DNA of 64,000 nucleotides from Neoarius graeffei (GCF_027579695.1 NC_083574.1:47082059-47146058), one strand, 5' to 3'. Positions 13,001 to 22,620 are shown, counted from the stretch's first letter. The notes: generated by a model not told the origin, from the letters alone. Translations and numbers: made by a program.

Positions 13001-13326
13001 CTCTCCATCGCGCGCTCACTTCGGATATGCAAATGCTTCCCGTTACGCACGATTGCTATGTCAATAAACATCATTTTGGCAATATTTTAGAGACCCCCCA
13101 ACATTTCCCAAATCATGTTTTCAAGGGATCTCATGTCTGTTTCAGTACCCCGAGTACCCCCGTAGTTCGAACGGTGAGCAAGCCCATTCACTTTTTTTAT
13201 GCTGATAAGAGAATTACATGGTTTTTCATGTGACAAAAATGTGCGATTAAATTGCGATTAATCGCGAGTTAACTATGACAGTCACGACATTAATCGCAAT
13301 TAAATATTTTAATCGCTTGACAGCAC

Positions 13327-13374
<48 letters not shown>

Positions 13375-16300
13375 TGTGTGTAAGTAAGCTTGAGAGACAT
13401 TTAGTCTAGAGAGTCACAAAGCTTATGTTAATTTACAGTAATACTTCCAAGTGATTTGAAGGTGATTTTTATATTTTCCTAAAATATGAAAAAGCCCGGC
13501 GGCACGGTGGTGTAGTGGTTAGTGCTGTCGCTTCACAGCAAGAAGGTCTGGGTTCGAGCCCCGGGGCCGGCGAGGGCCTTTCTGTGCGGAGTTTGCATGT
13601 TCTCCCCGTGTCCGCGTGGGTTTCCTCCGGGTGCTCCGGTTTCCCCCACAGTCCAAAGACATGCAGGTTAGGTTAACTGGTGACTCTAAATTGACCGTAG
13701 GTGTGAATGTGAGTGTGAATGGTTGTCTGTGTCTATGTGTCAGCCCTGTGATGACCTGGCGACTTGTCCAGGGTGTACCCCGCCTTTCGCCCGTAGTCAG
13801 CTGGGATAGGCTCCAGCTTGCCTGCGACCCTGTAGAACAGGATAAAGCGGCTAGAGATAATGAGATGAGATGAAGAAGCGCTTTAAATTGACTGTTCGTG
13901 AGTGTGGACGCTATACTCGAAAGATTTAAGAGCCCCTCTCTTGGTATAATCTCTGGAAAAGGTGAGTGTACGTCATGCAGTATGATGAACGTAATGTGTT
14001 TTTGACAGGTAAACATCGTGTGGCCCACAAACCCAACTCCAAGCCTAAGGAGGAGTATGTGGTGCAGCTAGAAGAGGAGGAAGAGGATGTAGATGAAGGA
14101 AACAGTCAAGGAGTGCTGACAGAGGAGGAGCTGTGGGCACGGCTGGATGAGCTTGAGCGTTTGGAGGAGGAGCAGGATGAGAGAGACAGGTGAGAAACTT
14201 AATCCCGTGTGCGTCTTGCGTACAAGAGAAGGTGACTAAAACACTAATTGACTTGAAGATCAGCGTATCTTAGCAGGTCTTACTGGAAAGTAAAATTCTT
14301 GTAACTCAAATGAAGGTAAATAATGTATGTAGTGTAAACTATTGAGAGAGAAGAAATGGACAGAGTTGGTAAAACTTTCTGCTTTTCTGTTAGCATTAGC
14401 AGCCTGCTCTCAGAGGAGCCTCTAATTAATATAAGTGCGCTCTCACCTACTTTTTGGTTACAGTGGAAGCCCATTACCAACTAATCAACAACAAACCAGC
14501 CCCCTCAGTTACACTAATGATGCTTGTGAAACATAAAACAGCAACATGGACTTAATCATCTGTTTAAACAAAGTAGTTGCTGATTTTTTTCCCCCCCCTT
14601 CCATTGTCAGTTGGCCATATGCTGGAAAGATAACTCCGTCTTTGCTCTGTATTTAGACGTTTGCTTATTTTCATTGCAGCTGTCAGTGATGTCTATATTT
14701 AAACAAAATTTTATGCTTCTCTCTTAAATACAGTACACCATCACATTTGGATTTCAAATGAAGTCATCAAGATGTGATTGAAGTTCAGAGTTTCGGCTTT
14801 AACGCAAGGCATTTAACAACAAATATTGCATTAACTATTTAGGAATTAGACATTTTTACAAAGTCTCTCCATTTTCACAAGCTCAAAAGTAATTAGACAA
14901 ACTAACATAATTTTTAATACGTATGGACCTGAGTGTATATTAATAAATACAATGCAGCTGTTTCAGTCTGAAATGACCGATCGTCCTTATATCTGTCCTT
15001 CAGAATGGACAGCATGGATACCAATGGTGAAGACACAAGTTCTTCATCATCAGAGGAAGAGAAGGAGGCAGATGCTGGTACCACGGTCCAGGTTAATGGC
15101 CATGACCAATATCGGGACTGTGCTCCTGCCTCTCACACAAGCCAGGTCAATGGCATCAAACCACAGCTTGATGAAGAGGAGCAAGAAGTAGAAGGCGAGG
15201 ATGAAGACAATGCTTTGCCAACTATCTACTTCAGTCATACAGTAGAGCCCAAAAAAGTAAGAAGTCATTCCAACTACTGGTGCTTCTTTTTAATTGCACA
15301 CTAATTTTAGACCCAAGTCACTGTGTATCTGTTTCCTTAGTAATTCTCTGTCTGTGTTTTCTGTGGTTTAGGTGCGAATAAATACAGGAAAGAACACTAC
15401 ATTAAAGTTCAGTGAGAAGAAAGAGCAGGCCAAGCGAAAAAAGAAGAATGGCAAATGTAACAGCCATGCTGTTCATGAGCATCATAAAATCACGACTCCT
15501 GCCGATATCTACAGGTAAACGCTCTGGGTTTACTGACTCTTGCCCCTTTTCCACCAAAGCAGTTCCAGGGCTGGTTCGGGGCCAGTGCTTAGTTTGGAAC
15601 CGGGTTTTCTGTTTCCACCAGGGCTTTGAACCAGAATTTTTTTCCTATTGGTTCGTTCTGAACAGAAACGGAATTTTAACGTTTCCGGTTTTGGGTTCCA
15701 CCATTAAATAGACGTTCCCGAACCGGTTAGAACAAAAAAAATTTCGTTCCTGGAACGGTTAATTACGTTCCCTGTCAGCTGTTTAACAAATGGCTATAAA
15801 ATTATGTCTGTCTCATCCAGCTTAAGCCAAATGTAGGCTAATTCTATTACAACCTTCATTAAATAAGACAAGAAATCATTCAAAACAATTATTATTTCAA
15901 ATGTTGGCGATTTGGATTCTCAGTATGTCTTCCCATCTACACAAACAGAAAAAGTGCCAAAAATGAAAGATAATTCGTTTAGTGCGTTACCAAAGGCTAG
16001 TCAGGCCCTATGCATTGATAGGCTAACAGAGGTTAACGTCATTTAATGTTCGCGAGCCTCTCATTAACGTGGACAAATATATTGATATCGTGTTTGAAAT
16101 TGACGTTTTTGAATAACGATAGACTGCAATATTTACCTCTTATTTAAGATGTGGAGACGTGATAGTAGTCCACCCTCCCGCTCTCTCCATTCAGTCAGCG
16201 AACGTCACACAGGAAGTGAACCCCAGCGGGTCATAGAAACTTGCGCAGAAGAAGAATGGCTTTTTTATTTGTAGGCTACGGAAACTTTGAGGAACGAAAT

Positions 16301-18992
16301 AAAAACCGGTATTAACCGGTTACCATTATTTTTAATAAGCGTTTCTGTTCTGGAACATAAAAAATAATAAAGTTTCTGGTTTCGTTTCTGTTCATGTGAA
16401 ATAGAAAAAGTTCCCGGTTTTCGTTTTCGTTCCTTGAACCGGTTCAAAGCCCTGGTTTCCACTGACAAAGAACTGGTTCTGGGGCCAGAAAAACCAGTTC
16501 CAGGCTAGCACCAACTCTCTGCTGGGCCAGAGGAAAGAACTGCTTACGTCAGCGGTGGGGGGGGCGGAGTTGTTAAGACCAACAGCAATAACAAGACCGT
16601 GAAAGATCGCCATTTTTAAGCGACGAGAAGCAGCAGCTGTACAAACGCAAAGTCATCCATTATTATTATTGTTGGTGGTGGTGGTGGTGCTGCTGCTTCT
16701 TCCATGTTTTTGCTTCAATATTCGCGCCAAGGTTTATGCAAACGTAGCGACGTAACTGACGTATACAATGACGTAACTGACGTATACAGCGACATAATGA
16801 CGTGGCTTCCCTTAGCACCGCGAGCTATGGAAAAGCAAACTGGTTCTCACCTGGCTCGCAAGTTGAACGAGTTGTGAACCAGAACCAGCACCGGCCCCGA
16901 ACCAGCCCTGGAACTGATTTGGTGGAAAAGGGGTATCTGACATCCAAGCCAGGCCCAGAAATTATTTTAAGGTGATGCTATTAAATGTGCAGTCTTCTCT
17001 AATGGCAGGTTAACTTGAGATTGAAAATCTGACTCTTGGAGCTCTGACAAACCAAACTGATGTGTAAGAATTAATGGTGACGAAAGATCACATGGTCACT
17101 TCAGGTTAAGTGAAACATGCTGCACGGACTCCATTCTGTTGCCTCTGTGAACATGGATAACTCTCCTCACCAAGAGGTGGCAGTAATGTGTGTATTTGTA
17201 GCTTTAAAAAAAAAAAAAAAGGGGTGGTGTCTCAGGAAAATGTCTCCAGTCCCACATTACTGTGTTAAATATGCTGAAATGGTCTGCAATATTATAAATA
17301 TAGTGGCATACTATTTTGATATTCTTTTGATTGTTAGCTAAGCTGCTATTTTTATGCCCTTGTTATGCTGTTTAAGCAGTCTGTTCAGCCATTTTGCTGC
17401 AAATATAACTGTAATGCAGCATCTGAACAGTACCCAAGAAACTGGTTAAGAATTATGTACATTATCTCATCTCATCTCATTATCTCTACCCGCTTTATCC
17501 TGTTCTACAGGGTCGCAGGCAAGCTGGAGCCTATCCCAGCTGACTACGGGCGAAAGGCGGGGTACACCCTGGACAAGTCGCCAGGTCATCACAGGGCTGA
17601 CACATAGACACAGACAACCATTCACACTCACATTCACACCTACGGTCAATTTAGAGTCACCAGTTAACCTAACCTGCGTGTCTTTGGACTGTGGGGGAAA
17701 CCGGAGCACCCGGAGGAAACTCACGCGGACACGGGGAGAACATGCAAACTCCACACAGAAAGGCCCTCGCCGGCCCCGGGGCTCGAACCCAGGACCTTCT
17801 TGCTGTGAGGCGACAGCGCTAACCACTACACCACCGTGCCGCCTTATGTACATTATGCTTTTTGAAAGTTCTTAGCCCACCCTCTGAAGTGATTTGTTCC
17901 ACTAAACAGCCGTTCTGAGCAGGCTCTCTCCTGCTGGCCTCCAACTCTAATTCACAAAGTGCAGTTAAGCTTCGGTCACAACCAGCCGTACGTGCTCCTA
18001 CGGCCGGTCTACGTGCAAAAAACGCAAGAAACGCACGGAGGGCGTGCGTGTGACGTGCTGATTTTCGAGCCGTAGACTGGCCGTAGACCGGCCGCAGAGG
18101 TTCTTTGTCATGTCAAACAAACTCTACGGGCGCTTACGTTTTTTTCAGGTTGCAAGACAAACTTACGGCCAACGCGCGTCTTTCTCCATGAACAAAAAAA
18201 CCGCAGCGATTTGGGAAATGCCAAAAATCGCATGGCCAAAAAATCGTACGTCCGGTTGTGACCTAGGCTTTAGCTGTGCAGTCTTCAAGTGATGAGGGCA
18301 AACTGTGGGAAACAAACTCTACAGCCTATGGTTAGCCACATCCTTGCTGTGTCCGCACATTTCGACAGCAGTGTTGGACTCAATTCTTAGTGTTCTAGCA
18401 TAACAGTATGACGTGACAGACGTGTGTGTGTGTGTGTGTGTGCAGGGTATTTGTGGATGTAGTGAATGGTGAGCCTGTCCCAAGGAAATCCATCCTGAAG
18501 TCGCGCAGTCGTGAGAACAGTGTGTGCAGCGACACCAGCGAGAGCAGCACAGCAGATTTTGAGGAACGCCGTGCTTTTGTTAACCGCACACACAGCCACG
18601 ATGAAGCCACCCACAGTGACACTAGCGACGGTATTACTGAAGAGGACAGCCCAACTGGAATAAGTCTTTACCCTAATGGACGCTTTGAGGTACTGGAGAC
18701 CTCAAAGCTTTGCATGCTGTGAAAATGAAATGCAAATAGTGCAAATATCACTTTGTTTGATTTTCATGTGTCTCCTGACTCATGAATGTGCTCACTGTCT
18801 TTCTTTCAGGCTTTTTCAGGGACTGTTATTGAGAAAGATCCACTGCCCTCTATGATTCCTCACCTGACTATCACCCCTCCTGCATTACCCACAATCCTTG
18901 AAAGAAAGCAAGAAGAGGTGGGCTCAGAAGTGACCCAGGAGCCACCCAAGAGGGTGTCAAAGTTCAAAGCTGCCCGGCTGCAGCAGAAATGA
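4037..18992 (+). CDS. uri1: URI1, unconventional prefoldin RPB5 interactor (exons 2-11; exon 1 not found)
   Basis: Ten exons join in frame: 4037-4071, 5710-5788, 5917-6052, 6207-6295, 6371-6431, 14009-14189, 15004-15256, 15372-15514, 18446-18689 and 18810-18992 (1404 nt, 467 residues plus stop). Every junction is AG/GT with matching phase. The order follows vertebrate URI1: prefoldin-like helix and beta-hairpin region (LPDKLSYDIM, VPFGSLAFMPGKLVHTNE, LVEHRKKH), KHRVAHKP, an acidic middle, PTIYFSHTVEPKK, VRINTGKNTTLKFSEKK, TPADIYR, KSILKSRSRENSVCSDTSES, and the terminal URI box KRVSKFKAARLQQK. Known role of the family: subunit of the R2TP/prefoldin-like complex, binding RPB5 and PP1-gamma, in cytoplasm, nucleus and mitochondria. 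RSRENS is an RxRxxS kinase site, where S6K1 control is reported in mammals. The aspartate run of human URI1 is shortened to mixed Glu/Asp. About 40 N-terminal residues are missing; I found no convincing exon 1 in 1-4036. Confidence 0.95.
4197..5619. mobile_element. hAT-like element in URI1 intron 2
   Basis: Ends CAGGGATGAGAATTTT and ATTCTCATCCCTG are inverted repeats. The flanks share AGCTAT (6 of 8 positions of a hAT-type 8-bp duplication). The interior is heterogeneous, with a poly-T/poly-G run at 4289-4318 and a C-rich run at 5553-5579, and encodes nothing recognisable. Confidence 0.6.
5710..5788 (+). CDS. uri1: URI1 exon 3
   Basis: Acceptor ctgccag, donor atg/gtaaat. It encodes RKLETDYESLQERLGTLPD and then KLSYDIM, the first coiled-coil helix of the prefoldin-like domain. 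Confidence 0.95.
5917..6052 (+). CDS. uri1: URI1 exon 4
   Basis: Acceptor tttcag, donor aaac/gtgagt. It begins VPFGSLAFMPGKLVHTNELM, continues with GENWFTKCSSKQA, and ends in phase 1 inside the His codon of HRKKH. This is the beta-hairpin core of the prefoldin-like fold. Confidence 0.96.
6207..6295 (+). CDS. uri1: URI1 exon 5
   Basis: Acceptor ttctag after a poly-T tract, donor gat/gtaagt. It encodes (H)VKNKLDDLHKVVKSFQDR and then AGITEELEKMD, the second prefoldin helix. Confidence 0.95.
6371..6431 (+). CDS. uri1: URI1 exon 6
   Basis: Acceptor tgtacag, donor aaag/gtaatt. It encodes GKGDFVDIREEMGKEDAVNK, matching the GDIVDIREE segment of URI1, and ends in phase 1. The next exon lies 7.6 kb away behind many transposons. 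Confidence 0.93.
6804..8079 (+). mobile_element. TTAA-flanked element carrying a THAP exon (Kolobok-like?)
   Basis: Inverted ends contain GTCCCATGGCATG and CATGCCATGGGAC, each bordered by TTAA (6800-6803, 8080-8083). The element contains a THAP-like coding exon. TTAA duplication plus THAP is typical of Kolobok transposons; the DDE part is missing, so this is a deleted or captured copy. Confidence 0.6.
7097..7396 (+). pseudogene. THAP-like N-terminal exon inside the TTAA element
   Basis: ATG opens MASPKRAKHGNRAVHGCENT; further on come QWLNFIYF and VCRKHFPEECF, then LKPGSVPSI. The C..C-W-C..H layout is THAP-like, but the first Cys is not seen (RAVHGC), so zinc binding is doubtful. The reading runs to a donor site gaacaa/gtaagt. 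No following exon was recognised. Confidence 0.5.
8401..9000. mobile_element. Head-to-head palindromic LTR unit with primer binding site in the centre
   Basis: 8401-8700 is a 300-bp LTR (TGTGGCAGCGGG...GTTACA, with AATAAA near 8626). One base later comes TGGTGCCGAAACCCGGGA, a tRNA primer site. From 8723 the LTR repeats in reverse complement to 9000, which ends CCGCTGCCACA. The arms (8401-8676 and 8723-9000) are almost identical and the loop is 46 bp. The whole is flanked by a perfect 5-bp duplication TCCAG (8396-8400, 9001-9005), so it integrated as one piece with two U3-type ends. There are no gag or pol genes. The parent family is not certain (BEL/Pao- or Gypsy-like). Confidence 0.85.
9006..9887. 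other. URI1 intron 6, no recognised feature
   Basis: AT-rich intronic DNA with a poly-T/A stretch at 9300-9350. No coding or repeat structure was recognised. Confidence 0.4.
10696..11103 (+). pseudogene. hAT transposase C-terminal fragment
   Basis: The open frame includes IPVSSVAAERGFSLQNKIKT, RSRLSEAKMQNLM, and upstream ERVCDHYGSPWGAAAP. This is the hAT C-terminal dimerisation segment, as in ZNF862-type and related elements. The N-terminal BED finger and RNase-H core are absent. Surrounding DNA has repeated tgacgga motifs (about 9895-9965, 10618, 11468) that may be remnants of its ends. Confidence 0.75.
11638..12475 (-). mobile_element. Pogo/Tigger-like element remnant
   Basis: DNA on both sides of the HTH fragment carries gttacaacctac or its complement gtaggttgtaac (about 11648, 11665, 11690, 12089, 12434, 12451). 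These look like element-specific terminal or subterminal repeats. Exact ends were not established. Confidence 0.45.
11790..12014 (-). pseudogene. Pipsqueak/CENP-B-type HTH fragment of a pogo-like transposase
   Basis: Reads MPRTWVRKTTRGVDAKLLKR and then AAEEIRKGTSVSAVARNHG, VTLNRYWQKYK. This is the psq-type helix-turn-helix at the start of pogo/Tigger and JRK-like proteins. The CENP-B HTH and DDE domains do not follow. It may be a first exon of a decayed copy. Confidence 0.65.
12666..13328. mobile_element. hAT-type MITE (TAGTGCTGTCAA ends) with a nested insertion
   Basis: The left end TAGTGCTGTCAA and right end TTGACAGCACCA are inverted, with atatatat-like flanks. The subterminal atcgcgatta/cgattaatcg runs are typical of this widespread fish MITE. 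A second element interrupts it at about 12924-13173. Confidence 0.7.
12924..13173. mobile_element. Small element nested in the hAT MITE
   Basis: Bounded by GTTCGAACTATG and CGTAGTTCGAAC, which are inverted. The flanks cagt and ggtgagc rejoin to cagtgagc, so the insertion duplicated about 2-3 bp. No coding content. Confidence 0.5.
13333..13373. repeat. (TA)n microsatellite
   Basis: Uninterrupted alternating TA of about 40 bp at the right edge of the hAT MITE. Confidence 0.9.
13498..13875 (+). mobile_element. tRNA-derived SINE (copy 1), URI1 intron 6
   Basis: Head ggcggcacggtggtgtagtg contains a polymerase III A box; ggttcgagccc is a perfect B box. The body runs through gacatgcaggttaggttaac to a (GATGA)n tail. 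Flanking gaaaaagc/gaagaagc may be a decayed target duplication. The family resembles the Mermaid-type SINEs of fish. Confidence 0.9.
14009..14189 (+). CDS. uri1: URI1 exon 7
   Basis: Acceptor ttgacag, donor gacag/gtgaga. It encodes (G)KHRVAHKPNSKPKEEYVVQ, an acidic run, then ELWARLDELERLEEEQDERD. This fits the RPB5-binding central region of URI1. It ends in phase 2. Confidence 0.95.
15004..15256 (+). CDS. uri1: URI1 exon 8
   Basis: Acceptor ccttcag, donor aaa/gtaaga. It encodes the serine-rich segment NGEDTSSSSSEEEKE, the acidic linker LDEEEQEVEGEDED, and the conserved PTIYFSHTVEPKK. Confidence 0.95.
15372..15514 (+). CDS. uri1: URI1 exon 9
   Basis: Acceptor ggtttag, donor acag/gtaaac. It encodes VRINTGKNTTLKFSEKKEQA, a basic run, and ITTPADIYR. 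Only a 115-bp intron separates it from exon 8. It ends in phase 2. Confidence 0.95.
15543..16933. mobile_element. MITE with CCCCTTTTCCACC ends, URI1 intron 9
   Basis: The left 40 bp (CCCCTTTTCCACCAAAGCAG, then ttccagggctggttcggggcc) is the reverse complement of the right end at about 16894-16933, with one mismatch near base 17. No protein is encoded. It is split by a hAT-type element. Confidence 0.8.
15619..16454. mobile_element. hAT-type element nested in the CCCCTTTTCCACC MITE
   Basis: The ends CAGGGCTTTGAACC and GGTTCAAAGCCCTG are inverted. A perfect 8-bp duplication, GTTTCCAC, lies at 15611-15618 and 16455-16462, diagnostic of hAT transposition. Length 836 bp, with no transposase. Confidence 0.88.
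17466..17843 (-). mobile_element. tRNA-derived SINE (copy 2), URI1 intron 9
   Basis: Full-length reverse copy with a 13-bp duplication ttatgtacattat at 17453-17465 and 17844-17856. Confidence 0.95.
17968..18269. mobile_element. PIF/Harbinger-type MITE, URI1 intron 9
   Basis: Ends AGCTTCGGTCACAACC and GGTTGTGACCTAGGCT are inverted, flanked by TTA on both sides (17965-17967, 18270-18272). The TWA duplication points to PIF/Harbinger mobilisation. Confidence 0.75.
18446..18689 (+). CDS. uri1: URI1 exon 10
   Basis: It encodes VFVDVVNGEPVPRKSILKSR, the RxRxxS site and SVCSDTSESSTADFEERR, ending GRFE before gtactg. The acceptor AG directly follows a (TG)n run at 18422-18442, so the usual pyrimidine tract is replaced by a dinucleotide repeat. 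Confidence 0.95.
18810..18992 (+). CDS. uri1: URI1 exon 11 (last)
   Basis: Acceptor ttcag. It encodes AFSGTVIEKDPLPSM, proline-rich ITPPALPTILERK, and the C-terminal URI box RVSKFKAARLQQK, then TGA at 18990-18992. Confidence 0.96.
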   Translation, partial: AFSGTVIEKDPLPSMIPHLTITPPALPTILERKQEEVGSEVTQEPPKRVSKFKAARLQQK

Positions 18993-19645
18993 GACTCAAA
19001 GCTTTTGTTTCTTTTTCTTTTTTTCTTTTAACTCCCCTTTTGTATGACCATAAGAATGGGTGATCTTGTACACCTCTGTCCTGCCTCTCTCTCTTTGGTT
19101 CACTCCTCTTCTGTGCTGTCTTAGTCAAGTCAGTCCAGTCTATTTTCACTGAATATATGTTGTATGCTATGCATTTTCTAAACATCCACTTTATTATCTC
19201 CTAATAGTAGGAGATGCAACTCTGTACAAACATGTACAGCCTCTCTGCTCTGCTGAATTGGCCAAACTCTCTCTATTCATTGAGACAAGGCTACATAATT
19301 CACCTTTGTATACAAACACACACACCGACTGCCTTTTCTTTGTGTGTTCTTTTAGACCACATCTATGTGAAATATAAAAAAGTTGCATGAGAAATATCAT
19401 GTGCCACACACACGGCAGGTTAATTTCTTATTTTACTGTCTGCTCTGCCTCTGATGGCCTGTTTTTTTCCCCCCCATCTTATAAAGTATCTCATCCTGCA
19501 AACCTTCTGCTTTAACTTTAAAACCTTTCTAACTCTGTTCTATATTGAGATTATTTTGCTATGTCTCCAGTCTTTGAATGTAGATCAGCTTTTTGTGATT
19601 GAATACAAATGTGAACCAGAAAATAAATGATTTTGCCTATACTGA
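18993..19645 (+). terminator. uri1: URI1 3' UTR and poly(A) signal
   Basis: T-rich DNA without repeats follows the stop codon. A canonical AATAAA lies at 19622-19627, with T-rich and TGTTTG sequence downstream. Cleavage near 19640 gives a 3' UTR of about 650 nt. A SINE begins about 85 bp later. Confidence 0.75.
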
Positions 19646-19726
19646 CTTTAGTCCTGTTTGTTAATGAAACACTGATTGGGTGTGCTGTTTGAATAATTTA
19701 TTTGCTATGTTTGATATATGGAACGG

Positions 19727-19977
19727 GGCGGCACGGTGGTGTAGTGGTTAGTGCTGTCGCCTCACAGCAAGAAGGTCCTGGGTTCGAGCCCCGGGGCCGG
19801 CGAGGGCCTTTCTGTGCGGAGTTTGCATGTTCTCCCCGTGTCCGCGTGGGTTTCCTCCGGGTGCTCCGGTTTCCCCCACAGTCCAAAGACATGCAGGTTA
19901 GGTTAACTGGTGACTCTAAATTGACCGTAGGTGTGAATGTGAATGGTTGTCTGTGTCTATGTGTCAGCCCTGTGATG
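19727..19977 (+). mobile_element. SINE (copy 3), 5' part, split by a Harbinger-like element
   Basis: The head and body run normally to cagccctgtgatg, then switch to foreign DNA. The missing 3' part resumes at 22621 (cctggcgacttgtccagg). It lacks the gtgaatgtgagt duplication of most copies. Confidence 0.9.
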
Positions 19978-20236
19978 CCCAGGGCCCTGTCCTCCGAAGC
20001 GGGTTTTCTGGCTCACCAGGGTAACTTCGAGAGTAACTTGATCACGTGCAGCGTAACTTCCCGATTAACCCATACTACGAAAGTTGGCTATGTTCAAACC
20101 GAGGTATGCTGCCATGGCAACTTACGCTGCATCTCAAACCTGCTCGTCTCAGGTTATGTTCTTGGTTAACCCGAGGTTTCCGATTAACCACACCCTTTTT
20201 AAACACCACCTCTCCACCGACATTTCCTCTAGAGAC

Positions 20237-20327
20237 AATGCCAGCGTACCTGGATGACCCGTGCGATATCGGAGCGCAGATTAGAGATGGGATTTATGGC
20301 TCTTTGATGGGATCCGCATCTTTGTGA
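20237..20327 (+). pseudogene. Harbinger transposase N-terminal fragment
   Basis: MPAYLDDPCDIGAQI resembles the start of HARBI1-like nucleases. The frame breaks into a hAT-like MITE segment with gagccgttcaaaagactggc at about 20343. Confidence 0.5.
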
Positions 20328-21408
20328 TCCGTTCTTTGAAAAGAGCCGTTCAAAAGACTGGCTCATTTGGCTCTTTTTAAATATTTATTCAGTTTTAAGA
20401 AGACAGCGTCTAAAGAAGCCAGATCCCTCTGCTTAGACAGTGACATCAATATGTCTGGACATACCTTTTATATAAAGCAACCTAGACTTACATTATTGTA
20501 ACCCCTAAACGCTCATAAATAACCATTAAAAAACAATGAGGGCGTCAATGAATGTCCATGCAGAACGGCTTTTCTGTAAAAAAAAAAACACTCAAGAACA
20601 CAGTTACCAAGAACGCAAGAATATTTTATAGAAAACACTTGTTTTACAAAAATGTTTAAGTCTGAGATACAAAATAGATACAACTACAATAAATATAACA
20701 CAAGAACTAGTTATCACACAAGAACATTTTAATAGAAAAAAACTTTCTATATTAAAAATATTGAAATTGTAACAAAAATAGATACAACTAAACAGTCAGA
20801 TAAATAGATAGTTATAACAAGAACACAATATTATTTTAATAGGAAAAAACAAACTATTAATGCAAAAAATATTATTAGAAAAATAGATACAACTAGACAA
20901 ACAGATAGATAAATAAAATACACAAAAATAGAACAAACAAAATGACGATAGAATAAATTAAATGAACGTCCGTGCAAAGTAGTTTTCCCACAATATCATT
21001 AATATCACACAACAACATTATAAACTATATACAAAACAATTTGAACTATTAGGCAAACAGATAAAACTTGAATAAATAAAAGGCAAATGAATGCTTGCTT
21101 GCACGCGCACACACACCATTATGAATGATGTTTTTATATTTCATTTTCACCTGTTGCCAGGTGCGTTTGGCACTGCTGTTGCCTCTGAAATGTTCACAGG
21201 ACATACACCGACTTAGTCAAAGGGACTGAACAGTCAGTCATCCTAATTCATGTGACTCTGTGCACATATCAGCTTAAGTAGGCTACTCCATGAATTTACC
21301 AAACCAAATTTTATTCAGGATTTTTCGGACATTAAACAAGCTATATATGACTGGGGCCACGTCGAAGGACCATTTTCTGTGACTTGTGATTGATCATGAA
21401 GCTTTCTG

Positions 21409-21612
21409 TCATCCTATACTTCTGTTCTGGAACATGTAGAAGGGAGAATGTACTTGCGCATTTACCCGATCGGCAGTTCGTTGCCAACATGCTTGCCGCT
21501 CCTTACTGGCAGCCGCTGTGTTAGATTTTGCTCTTAATGTTGTTTTGAACTCCTCGTAGCTTTGCATGATGACAGCGCATTCTTCCTCCGTGAAGTACGG
21601 CGACCGTGCCAT
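21409..21612 (-). pseudogene. SANT/Myb-like DNA-binding protein fragment of the Harbinger-like element
   Basis: MARSPYFTEEECAVIMQSYE, then AAASKERQACWQRTADRVNA is the Myb/SANT-like domain found as the second gene of Harbinger elements (NAIF1-like). It stops soon after the helix-turn-helix. Confidence 0.65.
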
Positions 21613-21787
21613 TGTGAACAGTGGGGATTTGCGCTGATAACCTCCCCTTTAACGTGAACGCGCATTAACCCTGATTAGGTTAACACAGGTTCAACAAATC
21701 AACTTCATAACTGGCGTCGTAGTACCGTTTAACCCCAAACAAGATAACCAGGTTTTGTCAACCCCGGTTTAGCGGGGGAACCCTGGG

Positions 21788-22572
21788 CATAGACGTCGCC
21801 AGACCCATTTTAGGGTAGCTCCAGCCACCCTATCTTATGGCAAAGCCACCCTATATTTTTTGCCCTTTTTTAAATTATTTATATTTTTATTTTTTTTCCC
21901 AAAAAAAACAAAGGCAGTAAAGCACTGAACATGAGCCATCAAGAACGCAAGTTAATCCGAACAAGAGTTTCTGCTTGCTTATTTATTGTTTAATGCAATA
22001 TTATTAATATCGTTATGATTCCTCCTCATTGGCTCTGTGTCAAGCGTCACGTCGAGTGGTAGGCTAGTAGGACTTAAAAAACTACGCGGGCATTCTGCAG
22101 CAGGCGCGGTGCGGGCTTCCATTGAGTTGGGTTTGCAGAGAGTCAGAATTCTATGCTTTCATTTGCAGACACACACGGTGAGATTGTAATTTGATGTCAG
22201 TGGTTTGCATTTGCTTAACTTTACCTAGGCTATATTGAGTCTTCTGTAGAATGTTTACATGATGATTTGTGAAGCACTTGCCCTCTTCAGTTTGCGCAGG
22301 AATGCATGACACCTACCATTGGTTTTTTCACATTTTTGTAGTTTAGCTGGTGAAGTTGCTTCAGCAAACAATTAAATGATGAAAGCAATTTTAAAATAGA
22401 ATAGAAATGGTGGGAAGTGTGTCCCCAAGGTGTGATGCTCTTGAAATAATGAATTGATTGACAGCCTTAGTAGGTGCTCTGAAAAATGTTCGGCGCGCGC
22501 TGCGCGCGCACAATACCTTTTCTCCTCTGGGTGCTAAGCTACCCCTGTCTCTCAAACCTAGTGACGTCCCTG
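21788..22572. mobile_element. hAT-type element nested in the Harbinger-like element
   Basis: A perfect 8-bp duplication, ACCCTGGG, lies at 21780-21787 and 22573-22580. The ends CATAGACGTCGCCAG and the complement of the right end, CAGGGACGTCACTAG, match at most positions. 785 bp, no transposase. Confidence 0.85.
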
Positions 22573-22620
22573 ACCCTGGGTTACTTCTGGGTAGGTTGAC
22601 CTCCGTTCGTAGTACAGGGC

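Larger units (their letters stand above)
19978..22620. mobile_element. Harbinger-like element, itself interrupted
   Basis: Left end cccagggccctgtcctccga and right end cgttcgtagtacagggc are inverted relatives. It carries two gene fragments usual for Harbinger: a transposase start on plus (20237-20327) and a SANT/Myb-like protein on minus (21409-21612). AT-rich DNA between them (20400-21110) contains repeated aaatagatacaacta motifs. A hAT element splits its right side. Confidence 0.75.

Noticed and set aside
12865..13233. 122-codon open frame on plus
   Set aside because: It spans a MITE and an insertion nested in it; no domain, and composition follows the repeat.
13510..13570. tRNA-like A and B boxes
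   Set aside because: They belong to the heads of SINEs. No cloverleaf or anticodon arm of a functional tRNA gene was found.
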